Assembly (NCBI RefSeq): GCF_002367995.1
Contig: NZ_AP018207.1
Coordinates: forward strand, 6,150,646-6,214,645
Origin: Calothrix brevissima NIES-22
Lineage (GTDB): Bacteria > Cyanobacteriota > Cyanobacteriia > Cyanobacteriales > Nostocaceae
DNA: 64,000 nt
Direction of reading: 5' to 3'
Each line of letters opens with the position of its first letter. The first letter of the stretch is position 1. Below the pieces are notes generated by a model that did no database searches, was not told the DNA's origin, and worked only from the letters and a program-made list of their open reading frames with translations. Made by a program: the position numbers and the translations under genes. Below are positions 24,554-34,590 of the stretch, piece by piece.

Positions 24554-26482
24554 TTAAGAATCCATCTCAGCTAATTCTAACCACCGCTCAGTTGCCTTAT
24601 CAATTGCTTGCTTGAGTGCTTCCACCTGCTCGTATAATTTTTGTACTTGGCTATAATTCCCCGGTGAAACATTCAATAACGCTTTCTCGGCTTCGGATTT
24701 CTCATCCTCTAACTGAGCAATTTTACCTTCTAACTGCGCAAATTCTTTTCTTTCCCAATTTGACATCCTGCGCCGCTTTTTCGGTTCGGAATCTTGCGAT
24801 TTAGATGCAGGTTTTTCCGCCTCTACCTTGTTAGACTTTTCCTTATTCGCAGCTTCTTGCTGTGCGGCTTCTTCAGCTTTTTTATAATCAAGGTAAACTG
24901 AGTAATTACCAGGATATTGACGCAGAATTCCACCTTCTTCAAAGGCGAAAATCGTGTCTACAGTTCTGTCTAAAAAATAGCGATCGTGGGAAACTACAAT
25001 TACAGAACCGGAAAAGTCTTCTAAATAATCTTCGAGTACGGCTAATGTCTGCACATCTAAATCGTTAGTCGGTTCGTCTAAAATTAAGACATTGGGTACG
25101 CTCATGAGGACGCGCAACAAAAATAATCGCCGTTTTTCTCCACCAGATAGTTTATGAATTGGCGCATATTGTTGGTTACCAGGAAATAAAAATCGCTCCA
25201 ACATTTGCGAAGCTGTAATTTTCGTGCCATCGGCTATTTGCACAAATTCGCCTTCTTCTTTGATGTAGTCAATCACGCGCTGATTTTCGTTTAAAGCTGT
25301 GAGCAATTCTTCGGAATGTTGGTCAAAATAACCGATATGAATTGTCGAGCCAATATCTACATTACCGGAATCTGGCTGCACTCTGCCAGTTATCATATCC
25401 ATTAATGTAGATTTACCTGCACCGTTACCACCGATAATACCAATGCGGTCTTCAGGGCTAAATTCGTAGGTAAAATCTTTAATTAAGGTGCGTCCATTAT
25501 AGGCTTTGGAAATGTTATTTATCTCAATAACTTTTTTGCCAATGCGCCTACTTGCTGTGGAAATATCTACTTTACCCTGAGCTTGTTTAAACTCCATTTG
25601 GCGCATGGCGTGAACGCGCTCAATTCTCGCTTTTTGTTTGGTACTCCGCGCTTTAGGGCCGCGTTTAAGCCATTCTAATTCTCGCCTTAATACGCCTTGG
25701 TGTTTGCGTTGACTGCTAACAGCAGATTCTTCAGCTAAAGCTTTCTTTTCGAGGTAATATGAATAGTTACCTGAGTAGGTGTAAATATCACCTCGGTCAA
25801 TTTCAATAATTCGATTAGTGACACGATCTAAAAAATAGCGATCGTGAGTAATTAAAAATAAAGCACCACGATAACGATTTAAATAACTTTGCAACCATTC
25901 CACAGAAAGTGCATCCAGATGGTTTGTTGGCTCATCCATAAGTAAAACATCAGGTTCGGATAGCAAAGCTGTAGCTAAAGCAATTCGCTTTCTATAGCCT
26001 CCTGATAATGTACCAATCACCGTATCAAAGTCAGAAATTCCTAACTTGGTGAGGATGATTTTGGCGTTAGTTTCTAATTCCCATGAGCCAGTTGCATCCA
26101 TTTTTTGCATTACCACCGAAAGCCGAGACATTAACTGACTATCTTCGGGATAATGAGCTAATTTATCAGAAAGTTCTTCATATTCCCGCACTAAAGCCAT
26201 GTGTTCGCCACTATCAGCAAAAATCTGCTCTAATACTGTGCGATTTTCATCTAAATCTGGCTGCTGGGGGAGATAGATAACTTTAGAACCAGAGTTAACT
26301 AAAATTTGTCCGCTATCAACTGGTTCTAGTCCCGCAATCATTTTTAATAAAGTTGATTTACCAGAACCATTAGTACCAATTAAACCAACTTTATCAGTTG
26401 TATCTAAACTAAAGTTGGCATCTTTGAGAATTTCTTTGATGCCAAAATCTTTTTTAACTGATTGTAGGGTAATAACGCTCAT
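24554..26482 (-). CDS. uup: ABC-F ATPase, Uup type
   Basis: A 642-residue protein with two ABC ATPase domains and no membrane segment. Walker A GTNGSGKST and GGNGAGKST, signatures LSGGYRKRIAL and LSGGEKRRLFL, and Walker B LLMDEPTNHLD and LILDEPTNDLD are all present. The linker REL.WLKRGPKARSTKQKAR and the long C-terminal coiled coil (about 565-640) distinguish Uup from EttA. ABC-F proteins act on ribosomes; Uup also affects transposon excision in E. coli. It converges with the GNAT toxin gene, ten bases away. Confidence 0.9.
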   Translation of the reverse strand: MSVITLQSVKKDFGIKEILKDANFSLDTTDKVGLIGTNGSGKSTLLKMIAGLEPVDSGQILVNSGSKVIYLPQQPDLDENRTVLEQIFADSGEHMALVREYEELSDKLAHYPEDSQLMSRLSVVMQKMDATGSWELETNAKIILTKLGISDFDTVIGTLSGGYRKRIALATALLSEPDVLLMDEPTNHLDALSVEWLQSYLNRYRGALFLITHDRYFLDRVTNRIIEIDRGDIYTYSGNYSYYLEKKALAEESAVSSQRKHQGVLRRELEWLKRGPKARSTKQKARIERVHAMRQMEFKQAQGKVDISTASRRIGKKVIEINNISKAYNGRTLIKDFTYEFSPEDRIGIIGGNGAGKSTLMDMITGRVQPDSGNVDIGSTIHIGYFDQHSEELLTALNENQRVIDYIKEEGEFVQIADGTKITASQMLERFLFPGNQQYAPIHKLSGGEKRRLFLLRVLMSVPNVLILDEPTNDLDVQTLAVLEDYLEDFSGSVIVVSHDRYFLDRTVDTIFAFEEGGILRQYPGNYSVYLDYKKAEEAAQQEAANKEKSNKVEAEKPASKSQDSEPKKRRRMSNWERKEFAQLEGKIAQLEDEKSEAEKALLNVSPGNYSQVQKLYEQVEALKQAIDKATERWLELAEMDS

Positions 26483-26552
26483 AAAAGTTAGTAATTGGTC
26501 TTGAAAATTGATGTTCTAGGTAAGGTATCTACCCTACCTAGAAGCGCAAATT

Positions 26553-26969
26553 TTAGAGAAACAAATCCAGAGGTAAATGTCCATACATTTCGTTAATTCC
26601 TCCGGGATTGTGAGATTGGCAAGAAACTAAAACTCCGCGATGATGTCCGGAATAGGAATCGATATAACATAAGCCATTCTTACCATTTAATTTAATATAA
26701 ACTGGCCCTTCAATGTCGGGTAAGTTGCTGGGGACTTCATAACCTAAAGCGTGGGTATAGGTTTTCATTGCTAGTTTACCTGCTTCGGCGTTATCAGCAC
26801 AAATACCTAAAATTTGGTAATCGGAAAGTTTGGCAATCAAAATTAAAGCTCGCCTCACGGAAGCTTTTTCTGATGGCTTAAGGATGGGAGCAATATCGAG
26901 ACAGGTAAATTTATTGAGAACCTTTCTAGCGTCTTCAACTGTGAGATTGGGATGATTAGGAGTTGACAT
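26553..26969 (-). CDS. DUF1824 family protein
   Basis: A 138-residue protein restricted to cyanobacteria and plastid-bearing relatives, as far as I recall. Conserved blocks visible include DIAPILKPSEKASVRRALILIAKLSDYQILGICAD and YIKLNGKNGLCYIDSYSGHHRGVLVSCQS. The fold is a single soluble alpha/beta domain and no function has been established. It lies 70 bp upstream of the uup gene on the same strand. Confidence 0.8.
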   Translation of the reverse strand: MSTPNHPNLTVEDARKVLNKFTCLDIAPILKPSEKASVRRALILIAKLSDYQILGICADNAEAGKLAMKTYTHALGYEVPSNLPDIEGPVYIKLNGKNGLCYIDSYSGHHRGVLVSCQSHNPGGINEMYGHLPLDLFL

Positions 26970-27134
26970 GAATGTAGTTGGTTGGAGGTTTGGATGACGA
27001 TTGAGAATTTGCGGTTGAGATTGTTTACTATCCTAAGAGGATGTACTGCTTTTGGCTTGTCATTTTTGTTTTAGTTTCATGCTCTATGCGATTTGTGAAT
27101 ACAGACTCGATGAATCGCGTCTCTACTGACAAAC

Positions 27135-27983
27135 TTAAGGCTGATTTTGATTATTACCCAGGTTAAAAATAAAAGGTACGCTACTTTTGGCGTCGTTCCC
27201 CATAACTAAAACATTTGGCATTTGCGAACCACCAGCTTTCCAAGCTTCTATCGCTTCTTTTTGTAGCACTAATTGCCCACCTTGGGCTTTAAGGGTTTCT
27301 GCCAACAGCCTTTGCGCCTCTGCTTTACCTTTAGCGCGATTAATTTCTGCTTGTGCTTCTTGTTCTGCTTCTCGCGCTATGTACACTGCTCGTTGTGCCC
27401 TTTGTTCAGCTATTTGTTTTTCTTCCACTGCTCTGGCAAATTCTGGGGAAAAAGTCAAGTCAACTACACTAGTATCCAGCACGATTATCCCATATTTATC
27501 TAAGCGATCGCCTAAAGCATTGTCAAAGTCTTCCTTCAATTCGCTACGCTTGGTAATTGCCTCTTCTACGGTTCTTTTTGCAGCTGCAATTTTAAATGCT
27601 TCTTGGGTTTGGGGTGCAATAATTTTGGAGACAATATTTTCTAGGGTACCTTGTTTTCTTCTCACATCTACTACCTGAATAGGATCTAGACGAAAGTTGA
27701 TAGCAAATCGTGCCGATAAATTTTGCAAATCCTTGGTAGAACTCTCGGCGGGGACTTCAAATTTTTGGACTGTTAAATCGTATACATCAATCGCCGAGAT
27801 AAACGGCGGTTTTAGGTGGATACCCTCCAGTAAGGCTCCATCTTTAGCTTTACCCAAGATACTAATTACTCCTGCTTGCCCTGGGTTAATAATGATAAAG
27901 GAATTTAGACTGATACTCACCAGTATGGCTAACACCACTCCTAAAATTGTAGTTTGCCAATTCGCAAATTGCTGATTTTTCAA
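27135..27983 (-). CDS. Prohibitin-family SPFH protein
   Basis: A 282-residue membrane protein with one N-terminal transmembrane helix (TTILGVVLAILVSISLNSFIII, about 10-31), the SPFH/band 7 domain (PGQAGVISILGKAKDGALLEGIHLKPP onward) and a helical C-terminal part rich in A/E/R (EQRAQRAVYIAREAEQEAQAEINRAKGKAEAQ), as in prohibitins and Synechocystis Slr1106. Such proteins form large ring assemblies on plasma or thylakoid membranes and regulate FtsH proteases. The ATG at 27983 follows a plausible AAGGAGAT ribosome-binding site. Confidence 0.88.
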   Translation of the reverse strand: MKNQQFANWQTTILGVVLAILVSISLNSFIIINPGQAGVISILGKAKDGALLEGIHLKPPFISAIDVYDLTVQKFEVPAESSTKDLQNLSARFAINFRLDPIQVVDVRRKQGTLENIVSKIIAPQTQEAFKIAAAKRTVEEAITKRSELKEDFDNALGDRLDKYGIIVLDTSVVDLTFSPEFARAVEEKQIAEQRAQRAVYIAREAEQEAQAEINRAKGKAEAQRLLAETLKAQGGQLVLQKEAIEAWKAGGSQMPNVLVMGNDAKSSVPFIFNLGNNQNQP

Positions 27984-28004
27984 ATTGTTATCTCCTTATG
28001 ATAT

Positions 28005-28126
28005 TGGGCATGGGGCATGGGGCATTGGGCATTGAGCAAGAAGAGACGCGATAACCCTTGTCTGTACAATTATCTCCCTTGTCTCCCTTGTCTCCCTTGT
28101 CTCCCTTGTCTCCCTTGTCTCCCTTT
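28005..28126. repeat. Two short tandem-repeat tracts
   Basis: A GGGCATG/GGGCATT heptamer tract (about 28005-28036) is followed by five perfect 9-nt copies of TCTCCCTTG and a degenerate sixth (28073-28126). The latter is the reverse complement of the 9-nt unit inside the FGGY kinase gene. They fill the gap between the divergent prohibitin and ABC exporter genes and may separate their promoters. Confidence 0.85.
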
Positions 28127-28196
28127 CCTTGCCTAATCTCCCTTATCACCTTGTATAAATCGTGGTAATATCAGTTGCACGCGACTGAGACTAATT

Positions 28197-30005
28197 GTGG
28201 CTACAGCATCTAAATCTCATCAGGTATCAAGAAGGCGTAGACATTCTGTGCATCCCCTCCAGCGTCTATTAGACTATGGGCATCAGTATCGTAAACAAAT
28301 TTGGCTAGCTATTGCTTGTTCCATCCTCAATAAGTTTTTTGATTTAGCACCACCGGCTTTAATTGGGGTGGCGGTGGATGTAGTAGTTAAGCAACAGGAT
28401 TCTATTATTGCTCAATGGGGAGTAAAAGATGTTTTTGGGCAATTTTTAATTATCTCCCTGCTGACAGTCATCATTTGGATACTAGAATCGGTTTTTGAAT
28501 ACGCATACGCTCGACTTTGGCGCAATTTAGCACAAAATATTCAGCATAACCTACGTCTGGATGCATATAAACATTTACAAGATTTGGAATTAGCTTATTT
28601 TGAAGAACGCAGTACTGGCGGTTTGATGTCGATTCTCAGTGATGATATCAACCAACTAGAGCGATTTCTCGATGTGGGAGCTAATGACATTATCCAAGTA
28701 GCCACAACAGTTGTAATTATTGGTGGTGCTTTTTTTGTTTTGGCTCCTAGTGTAGCTTGGATGGCGATGTCACCGATGCCATTTATTCTCTGGGGTTCCT
28801 TTGCGTTTCAAAAGTTGCTAGCACCACGCTACGCTAATATACGGGAAAAGGTGGGTTACCTGAATGGGCGATTGGTGAATAATTTAAGCGGAATTACGAC
28901 GATTAAAAGTTTCACAGCCGAAGATTATGAAAGTTCTAGGGTAGCACAAGACAGTAATGCTTACAGGCAAAGTAACGCCAAAGCTATTCAACTATCTGCG
29001 GCGTTTGTACCTTTAATTCGGATGCTGATTTTGGTAGGGTTTACAGCCTTACTATTGTACGGCGGCATGGCGGCGGCGGCAGGTACTATGTCTGTAGGTA
29101 CTTACAGCGTGTTGGTGTTTTTAATTCAGCGCTTGCTATGGCCTTTAACTAGATTAGGGGAAACCTTTGACCAATATCAACGGGCGATGGCTTCTACTAA
29201 TCGCGTTATGGATTTACTAGATACACCAATCGCCATTCATCCGGGGAATATGGCTTTACCTGTGGAGACGGTGCGCGGTGAGGTGGAATTTAAAAATGTG
29301 ACTTTTGCTTACAAAGATAGATTAGCAGTGATTAAACATCTATCTTTGCAGATTCCCGCCGGACAAACGATCGCAATTGTTGGTTCTACAGGTTCGGGTA
29401 AAAGTACTTTAGTTAAACTTTTGTTGCGCCTGTATGAAATCAAAACTGGCAATATTACCCTAGATGGCATTGACTTACAAGATTTAAACTTGCGAGATTT
29501 ACGCCGTTGTATTGGTTTAGTTAGTCAAGATGTATTTTTATTTCATGGCACGGTAGCTGAGAATATTGCTTACGGTACATTTGAGGCGTCAGAAGAAGAA
29601 ATTATTATGGCGGCGAAGGTAGCGGAAGCTCACGACTTTATTATGCACCTACCCCAAGGTTATGAGACAATTGTTGGGGAAAGAGGACAAAAGTTATCTG
29701 GTGGACAACGTCAAAGAATTGCGATCGCGCGTGCAGTGTTAAAAAATCCTCCTATTTTGATTTTAGATGAAGCGACCTCGGCAGTAGATAATGAAACAGA
29801 AGCTGCTATTCAGCGATCGCTCGAACGAATTACAGTGAATCGGACAACAATTGCGATCGCTCATCGTCTTTCTACTATCCGCAATGCCAATTGCATTTAT
29901 GTTATGGAACATGGAAAACTAGTAGAATCTGGAACCCATGACGAACTGCTACAGCAAGATAGTGTTTACGCTAGTCTCTGGCGCGTGCAAAGTGGGTTGC
30001 GGTAA
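28197..30005 (+). CDS. ABC exporter (fused permease and ATPase, MsbA/lipid-exporter type)
   Basis: A 602-residue half-transporter. Six membrane helices lie between about 35 and 325, with the type 1 exporter coupling region ([22 protein letters not shown]-like; here [17 protein letters not shown]). The ATPase domain (about 350-600) has Walker [11 protein letters not shown]-loop [10 protein letters not shown], signature [14 protein letters not shown] and Walker [13 protein letters not shown]. It would work as a homodimer, exporting a lipid, peptide or drug. The start is GTG at 28197; the sequence from there reads well, but no clear ribosome-binding site is seen. Confidence 0.88.
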   Translation: MATASKSHQVSRRRRHSVHPLQRLLDYGHQYRKQIWLAIACSILNKFFDLAPPALIGVAVDVVVKQQDSIIAQWGVKDVFGQFLIISLLTVIIWILESVFEYAYARLWRNLAQNIQHNLRLDAYKHLQDLELAYFEERSTGGLMSILSDDINQLERFLDVGANDIIQVATTVVIIGGAFFVLAPSVAWMAMSPMPFILWGSFAFQKLLAPRYANIREKVGYLNGRLVNNLSGITTIKSFTAEDYESSRVAQDSNAYRQSNAKAIQLSAAFVPLIRMLILVGFTALLLYGGMAAAAGTMSVGTYSVLVFLIQRLLWPLTRLGETFDQYQRAMASTNRVMDLLDTPIAIHPGNMALPVETVRGEVEFKNVTFAYKDRLAVIKHLSLQIPAGQTIAIVGSTGSGKSTLVKLLLRLYEIKTGNITLDGIDLQDLNLRDLRRCIGLVSQDVFLFHGTVAENIAYGTFEASEEEIIMAAKVAEAHDFIMHLPQGYETIVGERGQKLSGGQRQRIAIARAVLKNPPILILDEATSAVDNETEAAIQRSLERITVNRTTIAIAHRLSTIRNANCIYVMEHGKLVESGTHDELLQQDSVYASLWRVQSGLR

Positions 30006-30094
30006 GTCAATAGTCAATAGTCAAGAGTCCAAAGTCAACAGTCAAATGACAAATGACAAATGACAAATGACGAATTACAAACTACGAATTATAT

Positions 30095-30523
30095 ATGTTT
30101 TTTGGTAGTAGCCAAACGGAATCAGGCGATAGTAAATGGCGTAAAGAATTGGATAGATTTGTGAAAGCAAATCAACCAGAATTGGCGGCGCTATTTTGGG
30201 GATTGTGGTTAGAAAATGCAAATAGTCAAGGTGCAATCGGGATTGATTTACAACCTACGCCACATTTTGTATATTGTCCTCAAGATGAGGTGGAAAAATT
30301 AAATAGTCGGGTTGAGAATCGACTGCAAGAAATTATCGGAATTATCGAGAATCATAAACCAGAAATAGAAGTGGTGATGATTGGTATTGGTAAGGGTGAA
30401 ATTAAGTTAATTCAGTTTGCACCAGAACCCGCACCACCTGTTTGTTTTGAGCAAGTTGGTAAGGATGTTGATGGGTTATTGGAATTATTGGAACAAAGGA
30501 TGAGGGAAGAGATTGTAATTTAA
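30095..30523 (+). CDS. CcmS-like protein, possible carboxysome assembly chaperone
   Basis: A 142-residue soluble protein that is widely conserved in beta-cyanobacteria. The blocks KWRKELDRFVKANQPELAALFWGLWLE, IGIDLQPTPHFVYCP and IKLIQFAPEPAPPVCFEQVG resemble the family now annotated as beta-carboxysome assembly chaperone CcmS; I match this from memory and am only moderately sure. It is on the same strand as the ABC exporter, 90 bp downstream, in a gap with tandem repeats (about 30003-30070). The ParA/McdB-like pair 2.4 kb away also points to carboxysomes, which is suggestive but not proof. Confidence 0.45.
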   Translation: MFFGSSQTESGDSKWRKELDRFVKANQPELAALFWGLWLENANSQGAIGIDLQPTPHFVYCPQDEVEKLNSRVENRLQEIIGIIENHKPEIEVVMIGIGKGEIKLIQFAPEPAPPVCFEQVGKDVDGLLELLEQRMREEIVI

Positions 30524-30729
30524 CGCAAAGGTACGCAAAGGTATGCGCAGAGGAAATAAGGTGGATTTTTTCTGCGCTAGTTTTTAGTTCATTGATTATA
30601 CCTATCTTGCTGTCAAGTCTCAGTAAATATCCTGCTGTTAACTGCGATAAAATCGCCTTGTTTGGGAAACCTAACATATATGACTCGTACCTTAATACCT
30701 GTTTAGGTTCCTAAATCCTGTAAAGTTTT

Positions 30730-31347
30730 ATGCAGCAGTTCAAAAATAGAGTTACAAATAAATTAGAGCGAATATTAGAACAATATTTAATACCCCGTTT
30801 AGTCAAGTGGGGAGAATATTTAGAAAATAAAATTAGGCGTTATAAACATCAACAATTGAAACCACAATTAAAATTTTGTGGTGCAGATGTACGATTTAAG
30901 CGAGATATTACAATAAACCACCCGCAAAATGTTTCTTTAGGTCATAAAGTCTACATTGGCTCAGATGTATTATTAGATGGGCGTGGTGGTATCACTATTG
31001 GCGACAATAGCACAATCGGATTTAACGTTGTCATCCTCTCTGCAAATCATGATTATCAAAGTAATGACTTGCCCTATGAATATAATGTTTATATCCATAA
31101 ACCAGTGGTAATTGGGCACAATGTTTGGATTGGTGGTAACGTGCTAATTATTCCCGGAATTACTATAGGAGATGGAGCCATCATCGCCGCCGGTACAGTT
31201 GTTACTAGCAATGTTGAACCCTTAGCAATTGTGGGTAATCAACCGATGCGAACTATTAAATATCGCGATCAAGAACATTATGAACGCCTAGAAAATGAGC
31301 AGAAAAATACAAATTTGTTAGTTCATAGTGTTGATAACCAAAAGTAA
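30730..31347 (+). CDS. Hexapeptide-repeat O-acetyltransferase (LbH family)
   Basis: A 205-residue left-handed beta-helix acyltransferase. After a helical N-terminus (about 1-45), hexapeptide turns run from VSLGHKVYIGSDVLLDGRGG through IGDNSTIGFNVVI to VVIGHNVWIGGNVLIIPGITIGDGAIIAAGTVVT, with the catalytic-type histidine in SANHDY. It is of the CysE/LacA/NodL group that acetylates sugars or glycans with acetyl-CoA. No glycan cluster is seen nearby, so the acceptor is unknown. Start ATG at 30730. Confidence 0.82.
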   Translation: MQQFKNRVTNKLERILEQYLIPRLVKWGEYLENKIRRYKHQQLKPQLKFCGADVRFKRDITINHPQNVSLGHKVYIGSDVLLDGRGGITIGDNSTIGFNVVILSANHDYQSNDLPYEYNVYIHKPVVIGHNVWIGGNVLIIPGITIGDGAIIAAGTVVTSNVEPLAIVGNQPMRTIKYRDQEHYERLENEQKNTNLLVHSVDNQK

Positions 31348-31416
31348 AGTATTAAAAACATTAAAGGTGCGTTATTAGTGATTAACGCACCCTAATTTTT
31401 CATTACGAATTACGAA

Positions 31417-32796
31417 TTAAACCCCTACTGGCTTACTTGCAAGCTTAACTTGAAGTTTGGCAATCATCCGCATTCCTGATGGTGGAGCAATAGTAAAACC
31501 ACGCCGTACAGGTTCTATAGGGCGTTTATTCACCAGCGAAAGTTGAAATTTTGACAGAATTGTTGCTAAGACAATTTTCATTTCATATTGGGCAAATGCT
31601 AACCCAATACAGCGACGATTACCACCACCAAAAGGTAAGTATTCATATTGAGAAAATTGTCTTTCTAAAAAGCGTTCTGGTTGGAATTTTTTGGGATTGG
31701 GGTAAACTTCTGGGCGATGATGCGCTAAGTAAATACTAGGCATAATTACATGTTTTTCAGGAATTGTATAACCTTTAATTTCAATTGGGGATTTAACAAT
31801 TCTGGGTGAAGCATTGATCACAATAGGATAAAGCCGCAAAGTTTCCTGACAAAATGCTGTCAAATAGGGTAACTTAGCAATGCTACTCGGATCTGCATTA
31901 ACATCAATAGTATCTAGTTCTCGTAGTAACTTTTCTTGAACTTCTGGTAATCGGTCAATCCAGTAAAAAGCCCATGTTAATACAGAAGCTGTAGTTTCAT
32001 GTCCAGTAACTAACAATGTCATTAATTCATCACGTAATTCTTTATCAGACATTGGTTGCCCATCTGCATCACAAGCAGCCATCATTAAACTGAGGATATC
32101 TTGGCGATTTTCTTGAGTATCATTGCGTCTTTCAGTAATGAGAGCATAAATAAATTCATCGATTTGCGCTAATAAACGCAATACTTTACCCCAAGGACTC
32201 CAAGCACCTAAATCTTTGCGTAAGAAGCTGAAAAATAAAGCGCCAGATAATAAAGGAGAACCGAGAAAATCTAAAACAGCAGAGAGTAAATGCTGAAGTT
32301 CTTGAAATTGTTTTCCTTCTTCTAAGCCAAATACTACTCGTAAAATCACGTTTAAGGTGATTTCTTGCATTGAATTGCGGATATTGAAAGGTTTATTAAT
32401 CAGCCATTGGCTACTTACCTGCTCAGTAATTATACGAATATTTTGACCGTAAGCCCGCATTCGATCGCCATGAAAAGGCGGGGTTAATAATTGACGTTGG
32501 CGCTGATGGCGATCGCCATCTAGTAAAATTAACGAGTTCTCGCCTAGTAAAAACCTTAAAGCTCCGTTACCTTCCCCAGAGTTAAAATACTTGGGATCGG
32601 CAGTAAAAATCTGTTCCAAGGCTTCCGGATCGCTGAAGTAGATAATATGCACATCTTTCCTACCCCAAATAGTAAAGCGATCGCCATAAACTTTGGCAAA
32701 GTCTTCTATATATTTTACTGGTTGAGTAATAAATTTAACCAATCGCAGAAAGCGTAATACTCTAGGCCCATCAGGTAAGCTGTTAGTGATTGTCAT
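31417..32796 (-). CDS. Cytochrome P450, CYP110-like
   Basis: A 459-residue P450 with the I-helix oxygen motif GHETTAS, the K-helix ExxR in ETLRLYP, and the haem-binding FGGGNRRCIG containing the cysteine ligand. There is no membrane anchor, as usual for bacterial enzymes. Sequence and length fit CYP110, a family characteristic of heterocystous cyanobacteria, whose members oxidise fatty acids, alkanes or terpenes. No terpene synthase or redox partner lies beside it, so the substrate is not evident. It is divergent from the ParA-like gene. Confidence 0.88.
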   Translation of the reverse strand: MTITNSLPDGPRVLRFLRLVKFITQPVKYIEDFAKVYGDRFTIWGRKDVHIIYFSDPEALEQIFTADPKYFNSGEGNGALRFLLGENSLILLDGDRHQRQRQLLTPPFHGDRMRAYGQNIRIITEQVSSQWLINKPFNIRNSMQEITLNVILRVVFGLEEGKQFQELQHLLSAVLDFLGSPLLSGALFFSFLRKDLGAWSPWGKVLRLLAQIDEFIYALITERRNDTQENRQDILSLMMAACDADGQPMSDKELRDELMTLLVTGHETTASVLTWAFYWIDRLPEVQEKLLRELDTIDVNADPSSIAKLPYLTAFCQETLRLYPIVINASPRIVKSPIEIKGYTIPEKHVIMPSIYLAHHRPEVYPNPKKFQPERFLERQFSQYEYLPFGGGNRRCIGLAFAQYEMKIVLATILSKFQLSLVNKRPIEPVRRGFTIAPPSGMRMIAKLQVKLASKPVGV

Positions 32797-32968
32797 ATCA
32801 ACACAGAATATGAGTGTTGGATTTTATTGTGACAATTTTTTGGGCATTGGGCATTTATCCCCCTTCCCTTCCTCATTTCCCAACCGATTGTAAGTAAGTG
32901 TGAGCAAAGTAAGCCTTTGAGGCACAAAGCATTATATTCTGGTATGACAGCAGCGTCGGAAATGTGAA

Positions 32969-33601
32969 GTGCCAAAAATTATCGTTATACTTAATGGCAA
33001 GGGAGGTGTCGGTAAAACGACAACCGCAGTCAATCTAGCTGCAAACTTTGCCCGCAAACAAAACGTGATTCTGGTTGACGCAGATATTCAAGGATCTGCT
33101 AGCTGGTGGTTTGGGCGCAATCAGGATGGTATGGGATTCGATCTAGCTCAAGAAACTAATCCAAAACTTTTAAGTAATTTAACAAAGCTAACAGGTTACG
33201 ATTTAGTAGTAGTGGATACGCCTCCGGCGCTGCGCTCTGAAGCATTGGCGACGGTAGTAGCGATCGCAGATTATCTGGTTTTACCTACACCCCCAGCAGC
33301 AATGGATCTCGCTGTCTTGATTGAGACTGTTAGAAAAGCCGTCATCCCTGTGGGAGTTCCCCATAAGGTGTTGCTAACCAAAGTTGATACGCGGAGTTTG
33401 GGGGAAGCCATTGAGGCGCAAAAAACTCTCATGGGATTAGGAATTCCTGTATGTAAAAACTTAATCCGTACTTATAAAGCTCACGAAAGAGCAGCACTTG
33501 AGGGTGTACCAATTACTCAATGGCGCGGAAACAACGCACGGGAAGCAGAATCTGATTATCGCCGTGTGGCTAATGAATTACAGCTCGATTGGAGGGAATA
33601 A
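32969..33601 (+). CDS. mcdA: ParA-family ATPase, candidate McdA of a type 2 carboxysome-positioning system
   Basis: A 210-residue ParA-type ATPase with the deviant Walker A KGGVGKTT (11-18), Walker A' VDADIQGSA and Walker B VVVDTPP. It should dimerise with ATP and bind the nucleoid. Its stop codon overlaps the start of the next gene (TAATG), and that gene encodes a coiled-coil protein ending in a tryptophan near the C-terminus, the pattern described for McdB. The classical lysine in Walker A fits type 2 McdA. Alternatively it may position another cargo. The start is GTG at 32969. Confidence 0.65.
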   Translation: MPKIIVILNGKGGVGKTTTAVNLAANFARKQNVILVDADIQGSASWWFGRNQDGMGFDLAQETNPKLLSNLTKLTGYDLVVVDTPPALRSEALATVVAIADYLVLPTPPAAMDLAVLIETVRKAVIPVGVPHKVLLTKVDTRSLGEAIEAQKTLMGLGIPVCKNLIRTYKAHERAALEGVPITQWRGNNAREAESDYRRVANELQLDWRE

Positions 33602-34218
33602 TGGTTAAGAAACGTGTCTCTGTCTCGGATTTATTACAAGAAGAAGCACAAAAATTTACACCACCTGAAGGTGAATCAGTGATTGAAGTGACTGCACAAG
33701 CAGTAACAGAAGAAAATGTTACAGATGAAGAAACACCTGCACCAACACCAGAAACAGGAATAGCAGCTAGGCGCACAACTCCTACTAAGGCTGATTTAGA
33801 AACAACTATCCAAGAGTTAAAAGAATCGCTAGAAAAATCTCAGCAGCAAGAATCTACCTTGCAAAAACAAGTTGCAGATTTACAATCATCTGTATCGGAA
33901 CAAAAAACAGCAGCAAAACGCCTCACTAAAGAGCTTGATGAAGCGAAAAAAGCTGCGTTACATCTAGCTGATTCTAATTCTAAGCTCATAGAAGAAATTA
34001 ATACTTTAAAGCAAGAAAAGGAAACTCTTAGCGCCTCTAATTCTCAGCTTACAGAAGAACTTAATGCCTTAAAACAACCAAAGGAAAGTTATAAACCAGT
34101 CAAACAAACCCATAGTCAAGACTATTACAGAAAATCTTACCGGACTTCTGAACATCTAGCTATTACACAACCAGCCGAACCAGAAGATAATTCTTCTCAA
34201 ATGTGGTTGCTTGATTAA
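33601..34218 (+). CDS. mcdB: Candidate McdB carboxysome adaptor (coiled-coil protein)
   Basis: A 205-residue protein with a charged, disordered N-terminus (about 1-60), a long glutamine/glutamate/lysine-rich coiled coil (about 62-160, LKESLEKSQQQESTLQKQV and similar), and a disordered C-terminus ending QMWLLD, with Trp at position 202, four from the end. An invariant C-terminal tryptophan is described for cyanobacterial McdB proteins. The ATG at 33601 has GGAGG upstream and overlaps the parA stop by one base. The assignment rests on layout and context, not on alignment. Confidence 0.55.
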   Translation: MVKKRVSVSDLLQEEAQKFTPPEGESVIEVTAQAVTEENVTDEETPAPTPETGIAARRTTPTKADLETTIQELKESLEKSQQQESTLQKQVADLQSSVSEQKTAAKRLTKELDEAKKAALHLADSNSKLIEEINTLKQEKETLSASNSQLTEELNALKQPKESYKPVKQTHSQDYYRKSYRTSEHLAITQPAEPEDNSSQMWLLD

Positions 34219-34514
34219 TTCGTAATTCGTAATTCGTAATTACGTTGTTGTTAGGTGAGCTAATTTGTATTAGAATAGTGCGTTGTAGCACAAGACAATG
34301 CACTATACTGCAATAAGGTTAAGTTAGCGTCAAAAAACTGATTTGGCGTAGGTTGGGGAGCCACTGCGTTGGACGGGTTTCCCGGCTTGAAGCAAGTGGC
34401 GTTTGAGGGACGAAACCCAACATTTTCGGCGCTTTGTTGGGTTTCACTTCGTTCAACCCAACCTACATTTATCTTGATTAATTCGTAATTCGTAATTACG
34501 TTGTTGTTAGGTAA
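34210..34514. repeat. Imperfect direct repeats flanking a MITE-like palindrome
   Basis: A segment beginning TTGATTAATTCGTAATTCG and ending ACGTTGTTGTTAGG occurs at about 34211-34255 and again at about 34474-34512; the first copy includes the last two codons and stop of the McdB-like gene. Between them is a 119-bp element (34348-34466) whose ends GTAGGTTGGG and CCCAACCTAC are inverted repeats, with an inner gggttt/aaaccc pair. The 34219-34590 gap holds no gene. Confidence 0.75.
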
Positions 34515-34590
34515 TATAATCTGATTTGTCGATGGTGCGTTGTGGGATGGGGCAACGCATCAGACAGGGAAATTTTTGCATTTTAATTAT

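Noticed and set aside
27187-27678. 163-codon plus-strand frame inside the prohibitin gene
   Set aside because: It is antisense to a well-supported gene; its Ser/Cys/Ala-rich composition is that of a shadow frame.
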